A stretch of 64,000 bases of DNA, from assembly GCA_047975025.1 (NCBI GenBank), contig JBKECY010000024.1, positions 1 to 64,000 on the forward strand, read 5' to 3'. The notes beneath the pieces are model-generated. The model saw only the letters and a program-made list of their open reading frames with translations, was not told where the DNA came from and ran no database searches. The translations under genes were made by a program, and so were the position numbers. This document shows, piece by piece, positions 52,149 through 59,170 of the stretch (within the stretch, counting starts at the first letter, position 1; each line of letters begins with the position of its first letter). Origin of the DNA: JBKECY01 sp047975025 (GTDB taxonomy: Bacteria; Bacillota; Clostridia; Lachnospirales; Lachnospiraceae).

Positions 52149-53066
52149 TTAGAGCAGGCTTGTCTGCATTTGTTCAAAAAACAATTCGACAAAATGACGG
52201 ACCATCGAATTGGCATAAGTCTGGCCTCGGCCTTTTTTGTAGACAAATCCAATCTGCCGCGGCAGAATCTCATCAGATAGCGGAACTTGTGTTAGGCTTC
52301 CGTCGGCCAGCTCCTCTGTAACGAATTCCTGAATCAGACAACCAATTCCAAGTCCTACCTTGCAGAACTCTATCAGCAGATCCATACTTGTTACTTCCAG
52401 CAGCTGTGAGAATACCAAGGCTTCTTTGGGGAGTATACTGTCAATATACTGTCGGGTCAGATTGTTTTGGTCAAGCATCAGTAAAACTGCATTCTGGTAG
52501 GGTGATTTTGCATTGGCCGGATAGTGTAAAAGCTGTTCCAGATAAGAAGGTTTGGCAGCAAAGATATCATGTATGTCGCGAATCTTTCGGAAACCAAACG
52601 GACTGCGTACGGTGGTGCTTCCAATCAAGCCGACATCGATTTTATCATCCTCGAGCATCTGAAGTGTCTGCTGGGAGGATTGAGAATCGATAACAATTCT
52701 GGTCATGGGGTTGTCCAGCAGGTACTGATTTAAATAGGGAAGCAGTACGTGCTTGCACAGACTGGTACTGACTCCGATTCGCAAAGGCTTCATACCAAAC
52801 TGGTTCATTAGCCGAATCTGGCTCTCAGCGTCATGAATCTGTTCAAAAGCTGATTTTACATGGGAGTAAAGCAGCTCGCCTTCCGGTGTCAGTGTAACAC
52901 CGCGGGAATTGCGGGTAAAAAGTGTAACTTCAAGTGCAGTTTCAAGTTTCATAATACTTTTGCTTATGGCTGGCTGGCTGATATAGAGTTCTTTTGCCGC
53001 TTTTGAAATGCTGCCATACTGACATACACTTAAAAAAGTTCTATAGGCATTTAGATTTTCTTCCAT
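52149..53066 (-). CDS. LysR-family transcriptional regulator
   Basis: 305 residues. The N-terminal winged helix-turn-helix is YRTFLSVCQYGSISKAAKELYISQPAISKSIMKLE, followed by the linker helix and a periplasmic-binding-like effector domain starting near residue 90 (MKPLRIGVSTSLCKHVLLPYL). It is transcribed away from leuC, with starts 128 bases apart, the classic arrangement for a regulator acting on its divergent neighbour. It may respond to a branched-chain pathway intermediate; that is inference from position. A GGAAAGGAAT-type ribosome site precedes the start. Confidence 0.9.
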   Translation of the reverse strand: MEENLNAYRTFLSVCQYGSISKAAKELYISQPAISKSIMKLETALEVTLFTRNSRGVTLTPEGELLYSHVKSAFEQIHDAESQIRLMNQFGMKPLRIGVSTSLCKHVLLPYLNQYLLDNPMTRIVIDSQSSQQTLQMLEDDKIDVGLIGSTTVRSPFGFRKIRDIHDIFAAKPSYLEQLLHYPANAKSPYQNAVLLMLDQNNLTRQYIDSILPKEALVFSQLLEVTSMDLLIEFCKVGLGIGCLIQEFVTEELADGSLTQVPLSDEILPRQIGFVYKKGRGQTYANSMVRHFVELFFEQMQTSLL

Positions 53067-53194
53067 GCTCGATTCCTTTCCGGAGAATAGACATAACTAA
53101 AATGAATGGAATGTATTCGTAATATGTATTTTTATTATATCATGGAGTGTGCTAAAATGCTAATAAGTTATTATTTATCAGGAGGACAGTTACT
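53067..53194. promoter_or_regulatory. Divergent control region between the LysR gene and leuC
   Basis: 128 AT-rich bases. An extended -10, TGCTAAAAT (53150-53158), points toward leuC with no good -35, suiting an activator-dependent promoter. GAATGTATTC and nearby T/A-rich imperfect dyads are candidate LysR sites. No T-box motif is present. Confidence 0.45.
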
Positions 53195-54463
53195 ATGGGA
53201 ATGACAATGACACAAAAAATTCTTGCAGCACATGCTGGACTGGATGTAGTCGAGGCAGGACAATTGATTGAGGCAGAATTGGATCTTGTATTGGGAAATG
53301 ATATCACATCCCCTGTTGCAATTCATGAGATGGAAAAAATGACAGTGGATACAGTATTTGATCAGGATAAAATTGCGCTGGTTATGGATCATTTTATCCC
53401 AAACAAGGATATTAAATCAGCACAGCACTGCAAATGTGTACGTGAATTTGCTGCCAAACACGAAGTAACCAATTATTTCGATGTAGGAGACATGGGAATC
53501 GAGCACGCTCTTTTACCGGAGAAAGGACTGACAGTCCCTGGAGATGCCATTATCGGCGCAGACTCGCATACCTGTACATATGGTGCACTTGGTGCGTTTT
53601 CGACCGGTGTGGGAAGTACGGATATGGCAGCAGGCATGGCAACGGGTAAAGCCTGGTTCAAGGTACCTTCTGCAATTCGTTTCAATATCATCGGCAAGCC
53701 GAAGCAATGGGTAAGCGGCAAAGATGTAATTTTGCACATTATTGGAAAAATCGGTGTAGACGGAGCCTTGTATAAATCCATGGAATTTGTGGGAGAAGGC
53801 ATTGCAAACCTTACCATGGATGATCGCTTTACGATTGCCAATATGGCAATTGAGGCCGGAGCCAAGAATGGTATATTTCCGGTGGATGCACTTACAGAAG
53901 AATACCTGACGGAACATACAAAACGTCCTTATAAGGTCTATGAGGCAGATGAAGATGCGGTATATGATGAAGAGTATACAATTGATTTAAGTGTTCTTGA
54001 ATCTACAATTGCATTCCCTCATTTGCCGGAAAATGCCAGAACCATGTCAGAAATCACTGAACCGGTGCGAATTGACCAGTCTGTCATAGGGTCTTGTACA
54101 AACGGCAGAATTGATGATTTGCGTTGTGCCGCTGCCATACTAAAAGATCACAAGGTTAAAAAAGGTGTGCGCTGTATCGTGATTCCAGCCACACAGAAAA
54201 TATACCTGCAGGCAATCGAAGAAGGTCTGGTACAGATCTTTATAAAGGCTGGCGCCGTTGTAAGTACGCCAACATGCGGACCTTGTCTGGGCGGTTACAT
54301 GGGAATTCTGGCGGAAGAGGAGCGCTGCGTTTCTACAACCAATCGTAACTTTGTAGGTCGTATGGGGCATGTAGATTCAGAAGTTTATCTGGCCAGTCCG
54401 GCGGTAGCAGCTGCGAGCGCAGTGACAGGAGTTCTGTCTCAGCCAAGCGATATCGGATTATAG
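53195..54463 (+). CDS. leuC: 3-isopropylmalate dehydratase large subunit
   Basis: Aconitase-family subunit carrying the 4Fe-4S cluster for leucine synthesis. 422 residues, the shorter archaeal/clostridial form. Cluster cysteines are in SCTNGRIDDL and TPTCGPCLGG; the substrate region is GADSHTCTYGALGAFSTGVGSTDMA. Homologous homoaconitases (HacA) are similar in sequence, but the leuD partner and the ilv genes nearby favour LeuC. AGGAGGACAG precedes ATG 53195. leuD follows after 13 bases. Confidence 0.95.
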   Translation: MGMTMTQKILAAHAGLDVVEAGQLIEAELDLVLGNDITSPVAIHEMEKMTVDTVFDQDKIALVMDHFIPNKDIKSAQHCKCVREFAAKHEVTNYFDVGDMGIEHALLPEKGLTVPGDAIIGADSHTCTYGALGAFSTGVGSTDMAAGMATGKAWFKVPSAIRFNIIGKPKQWVSGKDVILHIIGKIGVDGALYKSMEFVGEGIANLTMDDRFTIANMAIEAGAKNGIFPVDALTEEYLTEHTKRPYKVYEADEDAVYDEEYTIDLSVLESTIAFPHLPENARTMSEITEPVRIDQSVIGSCTNGRIDDLRCAAAILKDHKVKKGVRCIVIPATQKIYLQAIEEGLVQIFIKAGAVVSTPTCGPCLGGYMGILAEEERCVSTTNRNFVGRMGHVDSEVYLASPAVAAASAVTGVLSQPSDIGL

Positions 54464-54476
54464 GAGGAGAAATAAG

Positions 54477-54962
54477 ATGAAAGCAAATGGACATGTATTT
54501 AAATATGGGGATAATGTAGATACTGATGTAATCATTCCGGCACGCTATCTGAACTCATCAGATCCTAAGGAGCTTGCACAGCACTGTATGGAAGACATCG
54601 ATAAAGATTTTGTAAAAAACGTTCAGCAAGGCGATATTATTGTTGCAAATAAGAACTTCGGGTGTGGCTCTTCCAGAGAACATGCGCCACTGGCTATAAA
54701 AGTATCGGGGATTAGTTGTGTCATTGCGGAAACCTTTGCCAGAATTTTTTACAGAAATTCCATCAATATCGGTCTTCCGATTATTGAATGCCCGGAAGCA
54801 GCCAAGGAGATTGAACAGGGGGATCAGGTGGAAGTGGATTTTGACTCAGGTATGATTTATAATCTGACGAAGATGACAGAGTATAAGGGGCAGGCATTTC
54901 CACCTTTTATGCAAAAAATTATCGAGGCCGAAGGCCTGGTAAATTACATCAATCAAAAGTAG
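54477..54962 (+). CDS. leuD: 3-isopropylmalate dehydratase small subunit
   Basis: Swivelling-domain subunit that completes the LeuCD active site. 161 residues, the short form pairing with the 422-residue LeuC. FKYGDNVDTDVIIPARYL, NFGCGSSREHAPLAIK (substrate-binding loop) and FARIFYRNSINIGLPI are diagnostic. AGGAGG precedes ATG 54477. No leuB follows; the next feature is a tRNA gene. Confidence 0.96.
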   Translation: MKANGHVFKYGDNVDTDVIIPARYLNSSDPKELAQHCMEDIDKDFVKNVQQGDIIVANKNFGCGSSREHAPLAIKVSGISCVIAETFARIFYRNSINIGLPIIECPEAAKEIEQGDQVEVDFDSGMIYNLTKMTEYKGQAFPPFMQKIIEAEGLVNYINQK

Positions 54963-55013
54963 AAGAAGGAAGCAGATTTTTTACATTTCTTACCACAAAA
55001 ATTGAAATATAGC

Positions 55014-55042
55014 TTTACAAGTTGCCGTCAAAATCGTATAAT
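55014..55042 (+). promoter_or_regulatory. Promoter for tRNA-Pro
   Basis: TTTACA (55014-55019), a 17-base spacer and TATAAT (55037-55042), 32 bases ahead of the tRNA. Confidence 0.75.
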
Positions 55043-55074
55043 GCATAGGTTGGATGTTATAGCATAAGCATTTA

Positions 55075-55148
55075 CGGGGTATGGCGTAGCTTGGTAGCGC
55101 GTACGGCTGGGGGCCGTGAGGTCGCAGGTTCAAATCCTGTTGCCCCGA
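55075..55148 (+). tRNA. tRNA-Pro (anticodon GGG)
   Basis: A full cloverleaf folds by eye: acceptor CGGGGTA with TGCCCCG, D arm GCG-TAGCTTGGTAG-CGC, anticodon stem TACGG/CCGTG with loop CTGGGGG (anticodon GGG at loop positions 3-5), variable loop AGGTC, and T arm GCAGG-TTCAAAT-CCTGT. The discriminator base is A. CCA is not encoded. It has its own promoter and terminator. Confidence 0.93.
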
Positions 55149-55182
55149 TTTCAAAGCAGTATGAGAAGTACTAAAGACACCT

Positions 55183-55214
55183 AAGGGTTTGGTCGTTGAC
55201 CAGGCCCTTTATTT
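55183..55214 (+). terminator. Terminator after tRNA-Pro
   Basis: AAGGGTTTGGTC (55183-55194), loop GTT, GACCAGGCCCTT (55198-55209): 12 pairs including two G-U, then TATTTT. Any channel start upstream of 55234 would lie inside this hairpin. Confidence 0.85.
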
Positions 55215-55233
55215 TACTATAAAACAAGGGGGA

Positions 55234-55907
55234 ATGAGAGTGGGAAAATTGAGAAAGCTTTATAACTATGGGATGATTGTTGTCATTATTGCCAGTCTGG
55301 TGCCGTTATGCTTTGCGTACGACAACAGCACCCTAAGAATGATTGATAAAATCACCGTCACAATATTTATTGCCGATTATCTGGTGAGATGGGGCGCCAA
55401 AATACATAGGGACAGATCGCTAAAAGCCTTTTTATCCTATCCTGTACAGCCAATGGCAATCATTGATCTGTTAGCAATACTTCCTTCGATTTCGGCCGTT
55501 AATAATGTGTTCAAGACGTTTAGAGTATTACGGCTGTAAAGGCTCTAAGAGTATTCAAATTCTTTCGATATTCTAAAAATATAAAAATCATCAGTGAAGT
55601 TCTAAAAAACCAAAAAGGCCAGTTAATTACTGTGGGGGCGCTTGCTTTAGGGTATATCGTCATTTCTGCGCTCATTGTGTTTCAGGTGGAGCCACAGACC
55701 TTTGACAATTTCTTTAATGCAATTTATTGGGCGACCGTATCGCTTACGACCGTAGGCTACGGCGACATATATCCAACAACAGAAATCGGCAAAGTCATCA
55801 GTATGCTGTCTTCGTTCTTCGGAATTGCAGTCGTAGCATTACCCGCCGGTATTATTGTGGCAGGGTATACGGAAGTTTTGGCGGAACGAACATCAAAAAA
55901 GGAGTAG
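55234..55907 (+). pseudogene. Voltage-gated-type potassium channel, split by a one-base frameshift
   Basis: The first part (55234-55539) has a start after AAGGGGG and encodes transmembrane segments S1-S3 and the beginning of S4 (FKTFRVLRL), then hits TAA at 55537. Shifting frame at about 55535-55538 continues S4 as KALRVFKFFRYSKN and leads into the pore part (readable to 55907) with the selectivity filter TVGYGD in SLTTVGYGDIYPTTEIG and a last helix ending ERTSKKE. One extra T (CTG-TTA-AAG) would restore an ion-channel-type protein of about 224 residues with six helices and a Kv-like voltage sensor. As read, neither part can make a channel. Confidence 0.8.
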
Positions 55908-55925
55908 AGCTTAGAAAGCAAGCTG

Positions 55926-57403
55926 TTACTCCATGTTAGATGAGGCAAATAAATCATTGACAATTACTGAAATAGTAGCCATATCTTCTTTCGTGGGGAT
56001 ATTGCTGATACAGATACAGGGGCGCTCATCTGTGGGTACAAAAGGAAAATCTGTAATTAGAAGAGCGTAATTTTGATCCTCGATTCGCGCGGTTGTGATC
56101 AGAGAGTCCTTGTAGGTATCTGTGACAATTTTTGTGGAAAAATGAGTGTTCAAAAGATCTGCCAGGACCTGACCATGATGTGTGTCATAAAAACTTAAGA
56201 CCATGACCCTGATTTTTTTCTTCATCGAATACAGATTCGTAATTAGTTTTTCCCAGTTGATTAGCATGGTATAAATCAGCTCGGAGGCTAAGACTTCTGT
56301 GCAGGGCAGCCCGGAAGCTTCTAACAGTTGTATGGCAGCCTCTTTTAGTGATTCAAAAAATTCCGGGGCGTATAATTCCACAGCCTCAGAAAAGTGCTTT
56401 TTGGAATCGTACAGAATATAGCGTGGGCTGGGATAATGTTCTTTCATATTGGAAATCTGATTCATAACATCTACAATCAGCTGATTGTTATTTGGCACTG
56501 GCAAATTGGATTTTTCTGAAAGTGAGGTGACAATATCGGTCACTTTCCCCATAAGGCAGGTGATTTCAGGATCTGTTTCGGCCATTTTCTGTGCTTCTTC
56601 AAACGTATCCACAAAATTGGGGCTCAAAAAGATTTCCATCAGCTGCTTAAAGAAGTCGGGGCTGAAGGAAAGTCCGAGCATTTTGCGGTAGTGCATATAA
56701 TTTGAAGACTGTTTTGCCAAATCTGGTACATCATGAAAAACAGCTTTAGTACGATAATCAATGCCATGTCCTTGACGCAGACGCTGTAATGAGATGGCGG
56801 TCCACAGCTTTAATTCACTGAAGTGAGAGGGCGTAAGATGCCGGGCATTGTGCTTAATGGAGGCAACCAAAAACTCATCCAGCAAAGAACTGTCATCCAG
56901 AAACGGCCATTCGAATGGCGAGCAGCGTTCTCTGAAATATAAAGCATAAAAGTAGCGGATATTCTCTTCTATGCCTGCAAGGTGGCAGGGGTTCATCTTC
57001 AACTGAACGTTAAAGACACTTAGAGAAAGATTGATTTTTTAGCCATTCTGTACAGAGCGGAGCTGCTGATAAAGAGATGGGGCTCCAAGTCGGTAATATT
57101 AAGTTTGTCATTAAAAAAAATCATTTCCAAAAGTCTGAAAGCCACGCTGTCCTCAAGAATAATCTGGTATAGACGCTTCATTCCGAGAAAGGGAGGAACT
57201 GTATACCGTATACCGAATTGTGATGTCAGAATTTTGCTTTCCCGAAACAAAGCATTACAATAACGAATATCATTATTGATGATACGCTCCGAGCAGGAGA
57301 TGGCCTGGGCTATGTCTTTGGTAGAGACCCAGTCATCCCGTTCTATAAGTATTTCCAGCATTTGAATTCGTCTCTTGGCGGCAGAATCTAGGATATTGAA
57401 CAT
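55926..57403 (-). pseudogene. Mga-like helix-turn-helix regulator, split at a T6/A6 tract
   Basis: Two adjacent - strand frames belong to one protein of about 490 residues. The first (57403-57020) starts MFNILDSAAKRRIQMLEILIE and has a DNA-binding helix-turn-helix (TKDIAQAISCSERIINNDIRYC) and a second HTH-like region ending LFISSSALYRMAKK. The second (57002-55926) continues with MNPCHLAGIEENIRYFYALYF and the rest of an Mga-type C-terminal part with a possible EIIB-like end (MVLSFYDTHHGQVLADLLNTHFS). Adding one A to the six-A run (plus strand T at 57035-57040) reads MAKKINLSLSVFNVQLKMN and joins them seamlessly. The target genes are unknown. Confidence 0.75.
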
Positions 57404-57468
57404 GTGCTACCTCTATTCGTGTGTTTTCAAAAAGTATATCATAAGAGACGAGATAAATCCAGACGATA

Positions 57469-57681
57469 CTATTCTTTATTGGACATACCAATCAAATCAC
57501 GTGCATAGGGTGATTCCTGCTGCGTTGCATTGTTTCTAAGCGACTTCAAATCGTCAGCTTCCTGCAAGGGATCCCAATTACTCAAGGCAATATGCAGCAG
57601 AATAAAAAGTGCTATCATTACAGCAGTACTTACATATGAGAATATAGTTTTGAGTTTGCCCCGAGATTTTGAATCTGCCAT
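57469..57681 (-). CDS. Small single-pass membrane protein
   Basis: 70 residues: a basic N-terminus (MADSKSRGKLK), one membrane helix at about 15-34 (FSYVSTAVMIALFILLHIAL) and a polar tail ending ARDLIGMSNKE. AAAGGGGG seven bases before the ATG is a strong ribosome site, which supports a real gene. A TATAAT -10 lies upstream on the - strand at 57731-57726 without a clear -35. It precedes the broken Mga-like gene by 65 bases on the same strand, so they may be cotranscribed. I do not recognise a family. Confidence 0.65.
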   Translation of the reverse strand: MADSKSRGKLKTIFSYVSTAVMIALFILLHIALSNWDPLQEADDLKSLRNNATQQESPYARDLIGMSNKE

Positions 57682-57834
57682 ATAGTCCCCCTTTCAAATC
57701 AAACTGTACAATACAGATAATTGTTATTATAGTATCATATGGATTGCTAAATATTCAGTTTCTATTTGCGTGAGTGAATGCAAAAAATGACCATTTAAGC
57801 GTAGAACGATATCACCTGAATACAGAAAATACAC

Positions 57835-57862
57835 TTGACAGAAAGTCAAAGTATGTTAGAAT
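57835..57862 (+). promoter_or_regulatory. Sigma-A promoter for pheST
   Basis: TTGACA (57835-57840), a 16-base spacer and TAGAAT (57857-57862), just upstream of the T-box leader. Confidence 0.7.
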
Positions 57863-57884
57863 GATTTTTATACAGTAAAAACTT

Positions 57885-58103
57885 GGAAGGTGTATGTAGG
57901 AGCAAGATTTCCAATAGAGAGAGGAGGCCATGGGCTGCAAGCTTCCTTTGGTTCAGTCGTGTTCTGAGATTCGCACCGGAGTTTCCTCTTTGAAATCAGT
58001 AGGAGAGGACGTGTCATGCGCGTTAAGCAGTTGAGTGTCCGGCTTCGGAAACTAGGGTGGTACCGCGAATTCGCTTCGTCCCTTTGGGAGGAGGTTTTTT
58101 TTT
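57885..58103 (+). promoter_or_regulatory. T-box riboswitch of the pheST operon
   Basis: The diagnostic T-box AGGGTGGTACCGCG is at 58054-58067, and the AGTAGG element after stem I is near 58000. It is followed by a terminator at 58074-58103. Uncharged tRNA-Phe is expected to bind and stabilise the antiterminator so that pheST is expressed when phenylalanyl-tRNA is short. Several TTC triplets lie in the stem I region (near 57940-57990); I could not decide which is the specifier. The stretch 57682-57834 upstream holds no gene. Confidence 0.9.
58074..58103 (+). terminator. T-box-controlled terminator
   Basis: CTTCGTCCC (58074-58082), loop TTT, GGGAGGAGG (58086-58094) with one mismatch, then nine T residues. 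Confidence 0.8.
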
Positions 58104-58133
58104 GTTTAAAATGCGTCATATTAGGAGGTTATT

Positions 58134-59159
58134 ATGGTATTTGATGAGAAGTTACAGGCAATTAAGCAGGAGGCAATGTCCAGAATCAGCAATGCTGTCA
58201 GTCTGGAGACCTTACAAGAGGTCAGAGTCGCTTTTTTAGGTAAAAAAGGTGAGCTTACCGCTGTATTGAAATCTATGAAGGATGTCGCACCGGAGGAACG
58301 CCCCTTGGTGGGGCAGATCGTGAACGATGCCAGAGTGGCGATTGAAGAATCCATCGAGCAGATGAAAGATAAGTTCGAGCAGGAGAAGCTGACACGTCAG
58401 CTGCTTGAGGAAGTCATTGATGTGACATTACCTGCTAAAAAGGCGCAGATTGGGCATAGACACCCCAATACGATTGCATTGGAAGAAGTAGAGAGAATCT
58501 TCATCGGGATGGGCTATGAGGTGGTTGAGGGCCCTGAGATTGAATATGATGAGTATAACTTTGAGAAACTGAACATACCGGCAGATCATCCGGCCAAGGA
58601 TGAGCAGGACACATTTTATATTAATAAAGACATTGTGCTAAGGACCCAGACGTCACCAGTGCAGGCAAGAGTCATGGAGCAGGGCAAGCTTCCGATTCGT
58701 ATGCTGGCACCCGGTCGAGTGTTTCGCTCAGATGAAGTTGATGCAACCCATTCCCCTTCCTTCCATCAGATAGAAGGCCTGGTCATTGACAAGAATATTA
58801 CGTTTGCGGATTTGAAGGGTACGTTAGAAGAGTTCGCCAAGGAATTGTTTGGTGAAGACACGCGTACGAAGTTCAGGCCGCATCATTTCCCCTTTACTGA
58901 ACCGAGCGCAGAAGTAGATGTTTCCTGTTTTAAATGTCATGGAACGGGCTGCCGTTTTTGCAAGGGAACAGGCTGGATTGAAATTTTAGGCTGCGGCATG
59001 GTACATCCTCATGTATTGGAGATGTGTGGAATTGATCCTGACGAGTATACAGGATTTGCCTTTGGAGTAGGCCTTGAGCGCATTGCGCTGTTGAAATACG
59101 AAATAGATGATATGCGTCTGCTCTACGAGAATGATATACGTTTTCTGAAACAATTTTAG
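58134..59159 (+). CDS. pheS: Phenylalanine-tRNA ligase alpha subunit
   Basis: Catalytic subunit of the alpha2-beta2 enzyme that charges tRNA-Phe. 341 residues: an N-terminal coiled-coil for tRNA binding (about 1-85), then the class II core with motif 2 around RVFRSDEVDATHSPSFHQIEGLVID, and motif 3 FAFGVGLERIALLKYEIDD. The CFKCHGTGCRFCKGTGW cysteine pairs are typical of clostridial PheS. TTAGGAGG precedes ATG 58134. pheT follows 11 bases later. Confidence 0.97.
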   Translation: MVFDEKLQAIKQEAMSRISNAVSLETLQEVRVAFLGKKGELTAVLKSMKDVAPEERPLVGQIVNDARVAIEESIEQMKDKFEQEKLTRQLLEEVIDVTLPAKKAQIGHRHPNTIALEEVERIFIGMGYEVVEGPEIEYDEYNFEKLNIPADHPAKDEQDTFYINKDIVLRTQTSPVQARVMEQGKLPIRMLAPGRVFRSDEVDATHSPSFHQIEGLVIDKNITFADLKGTLEEFAKELFGEDTRTKFRPHHFPFTEPSAEVDVSCFKCHGTGCRFCKGTGWIEILGCGMVHPHVLEMCGIDPDEYTGFAFGVGLERIALLKYEIDDMRLLYENDIRFLKQF

Positions 59160-59170
59160 GAGGAAATTTA

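Noticed and set aside
55189..55233. Upstream GTG-type start for the potassium channel
   Set aside because: This stretch is the terminator hairpin of tRNA-Pro; ATG 55234 has its own AAGGGGG site.
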